A stretch of DNA of 29,455 nt from a virus: positions 1-29,455 of IMG/VR virus record IMGVR_UViG_3300043446_002509; one strand, 5' to 3'. The notes under the pieces were generated by a model. That model was not told the DNA's origin, did not search any database, and was given only the letters and a program-made list of their open reading frames with translations. Position 1 is the stretch's first letter. Each line of letters begins with the position of its first letter. Made by a program: the position numbers and the translations under genes. Below are positions 11,601-20,350 of the stretch, one piece after another.

Positions 11601-12451
11601 TGAAAATTACAGTACTAGGTTCCAGTGGGCAGATCGGTGCCTATCTTACAGATTACCTGCGTGAAAAGGGTCATTATGTTTACGAATTTGATGTAGTAAA
11701 CAATCCTCATGAGGATATGACCCTCATTCCCAATCCTCTTCTGGAAGAAAGAATTGCAGATTCTGATTTTGTATTCTTCCTTGCATTTGATGTAGGTGGA
11801 TCTCGTTATCTCAAGAAGTATCAACATACTTTCCAATTCATTGATAACAATGGTCGTCTGATGGTGAATGCATTTGGACTTCTTAAGAAGTATAATAAGA
11901 GGTTCATTTTCGCATCATCTCAGATGAGTAATATGAGTTATTCACCATACGGTGTTCTCAAAAATGTTGGTGAACTTTATACTAAGTCATTGAATGGATT
12001 GATCGTTAAGTTTTGGAATGTTTATGGAATTGAAAAAGATCACGAAAAATCCCATGTCATTACGGACTTCATCCGCAAAGGTTTTGAGACTGGCGTTATT
12101 GACATGCTTACTGATGGCCAAGAAGAACGAGAGTTTCTTTACGCAGAAGACTGTTGCGAAGCGCTTGAAACAATCATGGAAAACTACAATGACTTTACTT
12201 CTGAAGACAATCTTCACATCACCAGTTTCCACTCTACAAAGGTCATTGACATTGCGAGCATGATTTGTGGTCAATTCAATCTGATGGGTAAGTATGATGT
12301 TAAGGTGCAACCATCAACTGAAAAAGATAGTATTCAACTTGATAAGAGGAATAGGCCAGACACTTATCTGATGAAGTGGTGGACTCCAAAAACTACCATC
12401 GCACAGGGCATCGCAAAAGTATTTGAGGCTATGAAGAATGAACAAGTTTAA
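11600..12451 (+). CDS. NAD-dependent sugar epimerase/dehydratase (SDR)
   Basis: 283 residues. MKITVLGSSGQIGAYLTDYL has the GxxGxxG loop; FIFASSQMSN and SPYGVLKNVGELYTKSL carry the serine and YxxxK catalytic positions; KFWNVYGIE and FLYAEDCCEAL are family motifs downstream. It would act on a nucleotide sugar, but the exact reaction cannot be read. The start overlaps the preceding stop by one base (TGATG). Confidence 0.75.
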   Translation: MKITVLGSSGQIGAYLTDYLREKGHYVYEFDVVNNPHEDMTLIPNPLLEERIADSDFVFFLAFDVGGSRYLKKYQHTFQFIDNNGRLMVNAFGLLKKYNKRFIFASSQMSNMSYSPYGVLKNVGELYTKSLNGLIVKFWNVYGIEKDHEKSHVITDFIRKGFETGVIDMLTDGQEEREFLYAEDCCEALETIMENYNDFTSEDNLHITSFHSTKVIDIASMICGQFNLMGKYDVKVQPSTEKDSIQLDKRNRPDTYLMKWWTPKTTIAQGIAKVFEAMKNEQV

Positions 12452-13241
12452 AGTAAATCTTCATTGCAACGATTCTCTTCTTCCTTCTACTTCTGATAAG
12501 AATGTTGCAAAACATGTTGAATGGGTTCGTGATGGATCTGGAGAAATAGAGTTATATGTGAATAATTCTATTTCAAAAGTGATGGAAGATGTCCGTAAAG
12601 TTCCAAAATATATTTGGTTATTAGAATCAAAAGATGTTATTAATAGGACTTGGGATTTTGTAGTTACAAATTATCCTTTTCTATCATATAGAACTGAAGC
12701 TATTTTTACTTGTTCTAAAAGTTTATGTAATTTTACTGGAGGAAATTTTAAGTATGCAATTAGTAATGCAGCTCCTTGGGTAGAAGATCGACAGATTTTT
12801 GAAAAAACAAAACTTGTATCAATGATTTCTTCAAATAAATCATATGTTCCTGGCCATCGGAAGAGACTTGAGTTTGTGAATAAGTTTAAAGACTCTGTAG
12901 ATCTTTACGGTAGAGGATTTAAAGATATTTCCTGTAAAGAAGAGGGACTTCGTGATTACATGTTCTCTATTGCCGTAGAGAATGCCGTCTATGATACATA
13001 CTTTACAGAGAAACTAACAGATTGTTTTGCTACTGGAACTATCCCTATCTTCTACGGTTGTAGAGGAGTAACAGAGTACTTCAACGAGGATGGAATTATA
13101 TTCTTGGACGATGACTTTGATATTTCTACATTGACAGAAGATCTTTATTATTCTAAAATTGATGCTATCAAGGATAACTTTGAACGAGCTATGGATTGGC
13201 CTGTAGCAGAAGATTACCTATACGAGAATTACTGGAAATGA
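12438..13241 (+). CDS. GT10-like fucosyltransferase
   Basis: 267 residues. The C-terminal half matches GT10 (alpha-1,3/1,4-fucosyltransferase) features: VSMISSNKSYVPGHRKRLEF, VDLYGRGF, and FSIAVENAVYDTYFTEKLTD followed by FATGTIPIFYGC, the EN..Y.TEK...G..P..YG donor-binding signature for GDP-L-fucose. The N-terminal acceptor half is short. With the upstream epimerase, GDP-L-galactose is a possible donor, since it differs from GDP-L-fucose only by an oxygen at C6; this is inference. It overlaps the SDR gene by 14 bases and the next gene by four. Confidence 0.75.
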   Translation: MNKFKVNLHCNDSLLPSTSDKNVAKHVEWVRDGSGEIELYVNNSISKVMEDVRKVPKYIWLLESKDVINRTWDFVVTNYPFLSYRTEAIFTCSKSLCNFTGGNFKYAISNAAPWVEDRQIFEKTKLVSMISSNKSYVPGHRKRLEFVNKFKDSVDLYGRGFKDISCKEEGLRDYMFSIAVENAVYDTYFTEKLTDCFATGTIPIFYGCRGVTEYFNEDGIIFLDDDFDISTLTEDLYYSKIDAIKDNFERAMDWPVAEDYLYENYWK

Positions 13242-14017
13242 GTACTTATAAGGGCTGGGAAGCCGAAGAGCAGATTGCAGTTGATTATCTGGAGACCTGT
13301 CGTAGTGCAGTTGCAGATGATGAGATCTTTGCAAAGTTTAAATCAATTCAAGGATATAAAAATATTCTTGAACATGTAACTCCAAGACAAGGTGCAGAGT
13401 ATCTTCAAGTTGCCATGGAAATGGCTGGAGATGCACTTTTAGAAAATCTAGAAGGATTCAAAGAGAATGATACTATTGGTACTCCCGATAGATTTTCTTA
13501 TCCAGAAACGGGTAAAATTTCTCCCACTACAATCCGATACATCAAGAATGTATTTGAGATGGCGACTCTTCTCGGTGATGCACCCATCAGTCGTGTAGTA
13601 GAAGTTGGTGGTGGATATGGTGGTCTCTGTAAGACTCTGAGTGTTGTATGTGATTTTGACGAGTATATCCTTGTTGATCTTCCAGAAGCTGTTGCGGTTC
13701 AGGAAAAGTATCTTAAAAACTTTCCAGAACTTCATGCAAAGTGCAAGTTTGTTAGTTGTGATAATGTAGAAGAAGTTAAAGATGTTGATCTGTTTATTAG
13801 TAACTATGCTCTTTCTGAGTGTGATTACGATACTCAAGTAAAGTACTATGATAATTTGGTATCCGATGCTAAGTATGCTTATATCATTTACAATCTTGTC
13901 AACTTTAATGATTTCTACTATAATAAGTTTACCGAAAGAATGAGTGAGCGTTTTGAGTTCACCACAAATAAAGATTACGAAAATACTGTAATTCTCGCTA
14001 AGGTAAAGGAATCATGA
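13238..14017 (+). CDS. Putative sugar O-methyltransferase
   Basis: 259 residues. ISPTTIRYIKNVFEMATLLG leads into VVEVGGGYGGLCKTLS (SAM-binding motif I), then YILVDLPEAVAVQEKYL and DLFISNYALSECDYDTQVKY, the arrangement of the putative sugar O-methyltransferase family found in polysaccharide clusters. The start at 13238 overlaps the GT10 stop (ATGA); the longer frame from 13196 is rejected for that reason. It probably caps or decorates a sugar with a methyl group. Confidence 0.75.
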   Translation: MSTYKGWEAEEQIAVDYLETCRSAVADDEIFAKFKSIQGYKNILEHVTPRQGAEYLQVAMEMAGDALLENLEGFKENDTIGTPDRFSYPETGKISPTTIRYIKNVFEMATLLGDAPISRVVEVGGGYGGLCKTLSVVCDFDEYILVDLPEAVAVQEKYLKNFPELHAKCKFVSCDNVEEVKDVDLFISNYALSECDYDTQVKYYDNLVSDAKYAYIIYNLVNFNDFYYNKFTERMSERFEFTTNKDYENTVILAKVKES

Positions 14018-14805
14018 ATCGTATCAAAGATTATGATGAGTTGGAAGATCGGATCGTAAAATGGATATCCGATTATTGTGTTACTCATCCTAAAATCAAA
14101 AGTCTTGTAGTAGGAATCTCTGGAGGAATTGATTCCTCTGTGGTTTCTACTCTTTGTGCTTTGACTGGTATGCCAACTTATGTGGTTGGAATGCCCATCA
14201 ATCAACTTGAGAATCAAGAATCACTTTCTGATGCTCATGGTGAGTGGTTATCTAAAAAATTTCACAATGTAAAGTTCATCAAGACTGATATGAGTTCTGT
14301 CTATGATTCATTCCTTCAGACAGTCTCTAATGATATTGGCGAAAACTTTGCAACAAATAAACTTGCACAAGCCAATACTCGTTCAAGACTTCGTATGGTA
14401 ACTTTGTACCAGATTGCCACAACAGTGAATGGTATTGTTGTAGGAACTGGTAATAAAGTTGAGGATTACGGTGTAGGATTCTACACTAAGTACGGTGATG
14501 GTGGTATTGATATCGCACCCATTGCTGATCTTTATAAGACTGAAGTGTGGATGCTTGGTGAACATCTTGGAGTTGACGAAAGAATTATCGCAGCTCCTCC
14601 CACTGATGGTCTTTGGGATGATGGTAGAACTGATGAAGATCAGATTGGAACTTCTTATGCAATGTTAGAGTGGGTCATGGAAAGGGGTCTTTTAGAAGAT
14701 CCATTGTTCTTGAATGAAGAACAGACCAATGCTATTAATGTGTTCCAGAAGTTTCACATGCAAAACAAACACAAGATGGTAGAAATTCCGACATTTAAGC
14801 TATGA
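14014..14805 (+). CDS. nadE: NH3-dependent NAD synthetase
   Basis: NadE amidates nicotinate adenine dinucleotide to NAD using ATP and ammonia. The 263-residue length fits the short ammonia-dependent form with no glutaminase domain. VVGISGGIDSSVVSTL (residues 32-47) is the ATP pyrophosphatase loop; NTRSRLRMVTLYQIA, GTGNKVEDYGVGFYTKYGDG and IAPIADLYKTEVW form the adenine and deamido-NAD site, and RTDEDQIGTSY is conserved. It is embedded by four-base overlaps between a methyltransferase and a sugar dehydrogenase, unlike stand-alone bacterial nadE. It may top up NAD for the NAD-using sugar enzymes, or a related amidation of a sugar may be its true role. Confidence 0.8.
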   Translation: MNRIKDYDELEDRIVKWISDYCVTHPKIKSLVVGISGGIDSSVVSTLCALTGMPTYVVGMPINQLENQESLSDAHGEWLSKKFHNVKFIKTDMSSVYDSFLQTVSNDIGENFATNKLAQANTRSRLRMVTLYQIATTVNGIVVGTGNKVEDYGVGFYTKYGDGGIDIAPIADLYKTEVWMLGEHLGVDERIIAAPPTDGLWDDGRTDEDQIGTSYAMLEWVMERGLLEDPLFLNEEQTNAINVFQKFHMQNKHKMVEIPTFKL

Positions 14806-15947
14806 AAATTGGACTAATCGGCGCAGGAAGACTAGGAATTTGTCTTGCACTCCTCATGGAAAATGCTGGATATGATGTTCTGGTCTCTGACATTCGTGAG
14901 GATTATGTAGAGAACCTCAATAAAAAAATCATTTCTAGTACAGAACCATTTGTACAAGAACATCTAAAACAAGCTAACTATCTTGAAGCAACCACTGACA
15001 ATAAGAAAGTGATTGCAGAATGTGATATTATTTTTACTTTAGTTGCAACTCCATCTCTAGACGATGGTTCTTATGATGTAAGTTCTGTATGGAATGTTGT
15101 TCGTGACTTCCAAGAATCTCCCAATGTTGAAGGTAAAACATTAGTTGTTGGATGCACTACGAATCCTGGAGATTGTGCAAGGTTCCAAGAACAACTTAGG
15201 TCTTATGGTGTAAGTGTCGTATATAACCCTGAATTTATTGCACAAGGATCTATTATTAAAGATCTGACTCATGCAGATATGGTTCTGATTGGTGGAGATA
15301 ATTCGGAAGTTTTAGAAACTCTTTCTGAGATTTACAAAAAAATTCAAGTTACCAAACCAGTCATCTCTATTATGTCGTCTACAGCGGCAGAAATAGTTAA
15401 GATTGCAGTCAACTGTTTCATGACAACTAAAATTAGTTTTGCAAATATGATCGGAGAGGTTCTTATTCTTTCCGGACTTGAAAATGAAATCGAATCTGTT
15501 CTTTCATCTATTGCAAGTGATTCTAGAATTGGAAGTAAGTATCTAAAATTTGGTTTTGGATTTGGTGGCCCTTGTTTGCCTAGAGATAATAGATCATTCG
15601 GTAGGTATGCAGAAAGACTAGGATTGAAGTATAATCTTGGTACAACTACTGATGATTTTAATAACGAACATGCAAAGTTCTTGAAAAATTATTTTATCAA
15701 TAAAAATGTTGACAGACTCCCTTTCCACTTTGACTATATTTCATATAAGAAAGGTACTGATATTCTAACTGAGAGTCAACAATATAAACTTTGTCTTGAT
15801 CTTTTGGATGCAGGTTATGAAGTTTATGTTTCAGACAATCCACATATTATTAAACAAGTAGAAGGGTTGTTAACCGACCAATATGGTGATAGAATACACT
15901 TTGGCGAACCACCAGAAAAAATTAATACATTTGCAATTAAGTTATGA
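14802..15947 (+). CDS. UDP-glucose/GDP-mannose 6-dehydrogenase
   Basis: 381 residues, oxidising a nucleotide sugar at C6 to a uronate with two NAD. MKIGLIGAGRLGICLALLM is the N-terminal Rossmann loop; TLVATPSLDDGSYD and VYNPEFIAQGSIIKDL are family motifs; STAAEIVKIAVNCFMTTKIS contains the central helix, and GFGFGGPCLPRDNRSFGRYA the catalytic cysteine. The C-terminal lobe is somewhat short compared with usual enzymes (about 390-450). UDP-glucose is the more common substrate, but GDP-mannose cannot be excluded. It overlaps neighbours on both sides by four bases. Confidence 0.85.
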   Translation: MKIGLIGAGRLGICLALLMENAGYDVLVSDIREDYVENLNKKIISSTEPFVQEHLKQANYLEATTDNKKVIAECDIIFTLVATPSLDDGSYDVSSVWNVVRDFQESPNVEGKTLVVGCTTNPGDCARFQEQLRSYGVSVVYNPEFIAQGSIIKDLTHADMVLIGGDNSEVLETLSEIYKKIQVTKPVISIMSSTAAEIVKIAVNCFMTTKISFANMIGEVLILSGLENEIESVLSSIASDSRIGSKYLKFGFGFGGPCLPRDNRSFGRYAERLGLKYNLGTTTDDFNNEHAKFLKNYFINKNVDRLPFHFDYISYKKGTDILTESQQYKLCLDLLDAGYEVYVSDNPHIIKQVEGLLTDQYGDRIHFGEPPEKINTFAIKL

Positions 15948-16804
15948 TTGGGTATAACCGACTAGGAAGTAATGGTCGTCTGGGAAATCAGATGTTTCAG
16001 TATGCAGCACTCAGGGGAATTGCTGCAAAACGAGGATATGATTGGTGTATTCCTCCAGATACTTATGACCATAAAGACAACTATGGACTCTTTGAAACAT
16101 TTGAACTTACAAATGTTAAGGAATCCAACATTGGATTTGTTGATGGACAATATATACAAGAGAATGACCATTGTTTTATTCCAGAATTTTTTGAAGAATG
16201 TCCCGATAATGTGAGTCTTGATGGATATTTCCAGACTGAAAAATATTTCAGCCACATTGCAGAGGAGATCCGTGAGGACTTCACTTTTAGAAAAGATTAT
16301 CTTGATCCTTGTAAGGAGTACATTGATTCTCTGGGCGTTAATCCTATTTTTTTGCATATTAGACAAAGTGACAATATTGGGAGAGAACAATACCATCCCA
16401 TCCTCCCGATTGGATTTTTTGAGGATGCGTTAAAAGAATTTCCTGATGACACTCCTTGTTTTGTCTTTACGGATGACATTGAGTGGTGTAAGTCTCAGGA
16501 ATTTTTTAAACAGGATCGTTTCCTGTTTAATGAAAGTAATGGTAGATATTCATATCGCACTATTGATGGTACTGGAAAAATGCAGAATACTCTTCTACCA
16601 CAGGTTGATCTGTGTCTGATGAGTCTGTGTTCTGGTGCTATTGTTGCAAACTCATCGTTCTCTTGGTGGGGAGCTTGGTTGCAAAATGATCGTGGTAAGG
16701 TAGTTGCTCCAGATCCTAAGAAGTGGTTTGGTACTGCAATGACTCACCTAGATACTTCAGACATCGTACCTGATCGTTGGATTATTCAAGAGTGGAGTAA
16801 GTAA
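15944..16804 (+). CDS. GT11-like glycosyltransferase, copy 1 with altered motif
   Basis: 286 residues of the GT11 (alpha-1,2-fucosyltransferase) type: GRLGNQMFQYAALRGIAAKR near the start, LDGYFQTEKYF, and ANSSFSWWGAWLQND near the end. The donor-binding motif, HxRRGD in the family, reads HIRQSD here: the second Arg and Gly are replaced. This may change donor use or weaken activity. It starts with ATGA overlap and ends one base into copy 2. It is one of three related GT11 genes in the block (others at 16804 and 18502). Confidence 0.8.
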   Translation: MIGYNRLGSNGRLGNQMFQYAALRGIAAKRGYDWCIPPDTYDHKDNYGLFETFELTNVKESNIGFVDGQYIQENDHCFIPEFFEECPDNVSLDGYFQTEKYFSHIAEEIREDFTFRKDYLDPCKEYIDSLGVNPIFLHIRQSDNIGREQYHPILPIGFFEDALKEFPDDTPCFVFTDDIEWCKSQEFFKQDRFLFNESNGRYSYRTIDGTGKMQNTLLPQVDLCLMSLCSGAIVANSSFSWWGAWLQNDRGKVVAPDPKKWFGTAMTHLDTSDIVPDRWIIQEWSK

Positions 16805-17700
16805 TGGCTGTATCATTTAAAGGACTTGGTAACGAGGGGCGCCTCGGAAACCAAATGTTTCAATACGCATTTATCCGTGGTCTTGCTGCGAATCGTGGAT
16901 TTGATTGGGTAATTCCTGGACCAGAAGCGGATCGTTTGGATAACTATGGGTTGTTTGATGCATTTGAACTGACCAACTGTGATATTGATAAGAATACTGG
17001 AGAACCATTCTACAAGAATGTAGAGTATCGTGATATGCACTTCAATGAAGAAATCTTCAATAAGTGTGAGGATAATACCAACTTCTCTGGTAACTTCCAA
17101 ACAGAAAGATATTTTGAAGCCATCTCTGATAGTATCCGAGAAGATTTTACTTTCAAAAGTTATTATTTAGAACCCTGTCAAGATTATATCGATTCTCTTG
17201 GTGGTAGAGAGAACTGTATCTTCCTTCATGTTCGCCGTGGATCTCCTAATCTGACTGGACGCAGAGGAGAGAAGTGGTCGTATCAGATGGTTCAAGAGTA
17301 TCATCCTCTGTGTAAGAAAGAATATTACATTGAAGCATTGAAACAGTTTCCTGAAGATAAGACTGTAATTGTTGTATCAGACCTTATTGATTGGTGTAAG
17401 CGTCAAGATTGGCTTCAAGGTGAACGATTCCAGTTCTCAGATTCTTCTTATGAGACCTTCGGAGATGGTGCTGCCGTCCCCTACATTGATCTTTGTCTCA
17501 TGAGTCTATGTGGTGGTGCAATTATTGCTAACTCTTCTCTGAGTTGGTGGGGTGCATGGTTGCAGAATGATACGGGTCAAGTTGTTGCTCCCGATCCTTG
17601 GTTCGGACCCGCTTACTCTCATTACAACATGAAAGATATGATCCCTGAAAGGTGGATCAAAATTCACAACGATCCATCTCCAGTTCCTGCAGAAACATGA
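16804..17700 (+). CDS. GT11-like glycosyltransferase, copy 2
   Basis: 298 residues, related to copies 1 and 3: GRLGNQMFQYAFIRGLAANR, FSGNFQTERYF, FLHVRRGSPN (HxRRGD with Ser for Asp), and ANSSLSWWGAWLQNDTG. The likely reaction is transfer of L-fucose or a related L-sugar from a GDP donor to a glycan. Unlike copy 1 it has a longer middle segment (TGRRGEKWSYQMVQEYH) that copy 3 also has, so 2 and 3 are closer to each other there. Confidence 0.8.
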   Translation: MAVSFKGLGNEGRLGNQMFQYAFIRGLAANRGFDWVIPGPEADRLDNYGLFDAFELTNCDIDKNTGEPFYKNVEYRDMHFNEEIFNKCEDNTNFSGNFQTERYFEAISDSIREDFTFKSYYLEPCQDYIDSLGGRENCIFLHVRRGSPNLTGRRGEKWSYQMVQEYHPLCKKEYYIEALKQFPEDKTVIVVSDLIDWCKRQDWLQGERFQFSDSSYETFGDGAAVPYIDLCLMSLCGGAIIANSSLSWWGAWLQNDTGQVVAPDPWFGPAYSHYNMKDMIPERWIKIHNDPSPVPAET

Positions 17701-18515
17701 AAGACTTAACATTCCTATTACCCTGTCGCATTGAGTCTGAAGACAGACTTAAAAATGTTGTAACTTCTGTTACTTATCTTCTTAAGAATTTTCCAGAAGC
17801 AAAAGTAATTCTAAAAGAGGTAGATACTCACTCTCATTTTAAGTTTAGGGCTCTTCCTGTAATTAATAAGTATACAGATACTAGTAATCTAACTCATATA
17901 TTTGAGCAGAGTGATGAAAAGTTTTTTCATAAAACTCGTATTCTCAATGATCTTCTAGTTGCTTCTGAGACTGAGATCGTTTATAATCATGATGTAGATG
18001 TTATTTTACCAACCAATAGCGTAAAGATTGCTTATAATGCAATCAAAGATCATGCAGATGTTGTATACCCTTTTGGATGCGGAGTATATCAATGGGCTGT
18101 AAATTATCCAGAACCCATTTTTAACCAATTCCTTGATTCTAATTTTGATATTAATGTTCTTGATGGAATGAGATATAGAGTTGCCTCTTCAATTGGTTGG
18201 GGGCAAATGATTAAGAGAGAAGTTGAAATTGAAGCTGGTCTTTGGAATGAAAACTTTATCTCTTGGGGTGCAGAAGATTGTGAGTTTTATTTTCGCCTAA
18301 ATTGTTTAGGTTATAAAGTGGGTAGAGTCAACGATGACATCTATCACTTTGAACATGGTAGAAGTTTTAACTCACACTATCATAATCCAAAGTTTATGGA
18401 TAACCATAATCTCTGGCAAAAAATAAGAACATTCGATCGTTCTGATGTAATAGCTTATTATTCACTACAGTCTTATCTAAAAGAAAGGAGGAAAGAATTA
18501 AATGTTAGCATTTAA
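17697..18515 (+). CDS. GT2-type glycosyltransferase (galactosyltransferase-like)
   Basis: 272 residues with a GT-A fold: LTFLLPCRIESEDRLKNVVT at the start, VYNHDVDVILP with the DxD metal motif, and NENFISWGAEDCEFYFRLNC followed by RVNDDIYHFEHGR, the C-terminal galactosyltransferase-like signature with the WGxED acid. The start at 17697 gives ATGA overlap; a longer frame from 17652 is rejected. It is placed between GT11 copies 2 and 3, so it may add the sugar to which they attach theirs. Confidence 0.75.
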   Translation: MKDLTFLLPCRIESEDRLKNVVTSVTYLLKNFPEAKVILKEVDTHSHFKFRALPVINKYTDTSNLTHIFEQSDEKFFHKTRILNDLLVASETEIVYNHDVDVILPTNSVKIAYNAIKDHADVVYPFGCGVYQWAVNYPEPIFNQFLDSNFDINVLDGMRYRVASSIGWGQMIKREVEIEAGLWNENFISWGAEDCEFYFRLNCLGYKVGRVNDDIYHFEHGRSFNSHYHNPKFMDNHNLWQKIRTFDRSDVIAYYSLQSYLKERRKELNVSI

Positions 18516-19356
18516 TGAATTAGGTAATAATGGTCGTCTGGGGAACCAGATGTTCCAATATGCATCACTTAGAGGAATTGCTGCATATAAAGGATATGAC
18601 TGGTGCATTCCACCATTCTCTACTCCTAGAGTGGATAATTATAGCCTTGCAAATTGTTTTCTCATGGAGAGTGTGAAATCCACAAATCAATATATTCTTG
18701 ATCGTGGATACGCTCCTATTGTGATGGAAAAAGATTTTCATTTTGATGAAGAACTCCGCAATCTTTGTCCAAATGATGTATCACTTCATGGATTCTTCCA
18801 ATCTGAAAAGTATTTTGCACATATTAAGGACGAGATTCGTAAAGACTTTACCTTCCACGATGATTTGACTATTCCTGTAATGGGATTTTTGAATGAACTT
18901 AAGGATCCGATTTTCCTTCATGTTCGTCGTGGTGACCCCAATCTTGTTGATGCTCGTGGATTTAAGTGGTCTTATACTCAGTGTTCTGAACAACATCCTC
19001 CACAACCTCTGGAGTACTATGAAGAAGCTCTTAAACTCTTCCCTGAGGATCAGGAAGTAGTTGTGGTTTCGGATTCTCCTGAATGGGTCATGGAACAGGA
19101 ACTCTTCAAACCAGATCGTTTCTATGTTTCTACTCCTGAGGAAAAGTATCCTGATGGATCTTATACTCCTTATGTAGACCTCTGCATTATGGCCAATTGC
19201 AAGGGTGGTATTATTGCAAACTCTACACTCTCTTGGTGGGGTGCTTGGTTGCAAAATGGTGCTGGTAAAATCGTAGCACCTAAGATGTGGTTTGGACCTG
19301 CTTATGCAGATAAGGACACTAGTGATCTTTATTGTGAGGGTTGGGAAGTTCTCTGA
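18502..19356 (+). CDS. GT11-like glycosyltransferase, copy 3
   Basis: 284 residues with the most canonical motifs of the three: GRLGNQMFQYASLRGIAAYK, LHGFFQSEKYF, FLHVRRGDPN (intact HxRRGD) and ANSTLSWWGAWLQNGAG. AAAGGAGGAAAG before the ATG gives a strong ribosome site, unlike the other two, so it may be the best expressed. It overlaps the GT2 gene by 14 bases. Confidence 0.82.
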   Translation: MLAFNELGNNGRLGNQMFQYASLRGIAAYKGYDWCIPPFSTPRVDNYSLANCFLMESVKSTNQYILDRGYAPIVMEKDFHFDEELRNLCPNDVSLHGFFQSEKYFAHIKDEIRKDFTFHDDLTIPVMGFLNELKDPIFLHVRRGDPNLVDARGFKWSYTQCSEQHPPQPLEYYEEALKLFPEDQEVVVVSDSPEWVMEQELFKPDRFYVSTPEEKYPDGSYTPYVDLCIMANCKGGIIANSTLSWWGAWLQNGAGKIVAPKMWFGPAYADKDTSDLYCEGWEVL

Positions 19357-20162
19357 TGGAAGTTGCAGTTATGGATAAGAATAAATCTGCCTATAAATTA
19401 AAAGGTATTGGTCCGATTTATTATATTAATTTGGACGACCAACCAGAAAGAAAAGAATACATGGAAGAGATGTTTTCTTATTGGGAAGTTGATAATTATG
19501 AACGCATTTCTGCATATGATGGTCGCAATGATGATTTAAGTGACATCATTCATGGCAGGTATCCAAGTAATATGAGTTCTGGTGAGATTGGTTGCGTAAC
19601 CTCTCACCTTAAACTTCTAAAACATTTCTTGGAAAATTCTGATGCACCATATTGTGTAGTGATGGAAGATGATGTCGATATTAGTATTGCAAAGTATTGG
19701 AACTTTACCTGGAACCAATTTGTTGCACGACTTCCTTATGACTATGATGTAGTCCAACTTGCTATTATTTGTCCAGGAACTCTGCATGTCAATCTACATC
19801 GTAGATTTGTAAATGATTTTTCTACCGCATGTTATGTTATTACTAGACACCATGCAGAAAAAATTGTAAGATTCCATTGTAGAGGTGAAAAGTATAAACT
19901 AGATTACAATATTAAACCTCGCGCAGTTGCCGATGATTTGATTTATAATTCGGGAAATACTTTTGCAATTCCTCTTTTCCTTTATAAGATTGAATTAGGT
20001 TCTTCTATTCACCCAGAACATATTGAGATTTTCCATCGTGGATCTCATGATGGTCTTAGAAATCTCTGGGAAACTCGTGGTTCTGATTTAGAATTAGAGA
20101 AACTTATGGACTATGATCCATATCTTGGAAGAACTTCTGAAGCCCAAGAACAAACTTCTTAA
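19356..20162 (+). CDS. GT25-family glycosyltransferase
   Basis: 268 residues. IYYINLDDQPERKEYMEEMF is the typical GT25 opening, SGEIGCVTSHLKLLKHFLEN and CVVMEDDVDIS (the EDD metal-binding acids) follow, then a TACYVITRHHAEKIV helix. GT25 contains lipopolysaccharide galactosyltransferases and animal procollagen hydroxylysine galactosyltransferases. The start at 19356 shares one base with the upstream stop (TGATG). It is the last gene in the block; no clear terminator follows before the next promoter at 20174. Confidence 0.8.
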   Translation: MEVAVMDKNKSAYKLKGIGPIYYINLDDQPERKEYMEEMFSYWEVDNYERISAYDGRNDDLSDIIHGRYPSNMSSGEIGCVTSHLKLLKHFLENSDAPYCVVMEDDVDISIAKYWNFTWNQFVARLPYDYDVVQLAIICPGTLHVNLHRRFVNDFSTACYVITRHHAEKIVRFHCRGEKYKLDYNIKPRAVADDLIYNSGNTFAIPLFLYKIELGSSIHPEHIEIFHRGSHDGLRNLWETRGSDLELEKLMDYDPYLGRTSEAQEQTS

Positions 20163-20173
20163 CCTTCTCTTAG

Positions 20174-20202
20174 TTGACTTCCTCATAGAATCGTAGTAAT
20201 AT
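20174..20202 (+). promoter_or_regulatory. Sigma70-type promoter before the porin gene
   Basis: TTGACT (20174-20179), 17 bases, TAATAT (20197-20202). It would give a leader of about 140 bases before the porin start, containing a short GGGT/ACCC hairpin (20297-20310) and an AACGC/GCGTT pair (20243-20247 with 20270-20274). Confidence 0.55.
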
Positions 20203-20211
20203 ATACGCAAT

Positions 20212-20241
20212 CTTAAGAATTACTTAAGACGCTCTAAATAC
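20212..20241 (+). promoter_or_regulatory. Pho-box-like 11-bp repeats before the porin gene
   Basis: CTTAAGAA (20212-20219), 3 bases, CTTAAGAC (20223-20230), 3 bases, CTAAATAC (20234-20241). The 8+3 spacing and CTTAA core resemble cyanobacterial Pho boxes, though the last three bases of each unit are off consensus and the repeats lie downstream of the predicted start at 20174. A different regulator is equally possible. Confidence 0.35.
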
Positions 20242-20350
20242 AAACGCATGAGAGACGCCCCAACTACTCGCGTTATCATGTATCCCATAACACACCGGGT
20301 TAATATACCCCTAGTGTACAATGTCGTTTAGTACAAAACACAAATCTTTT

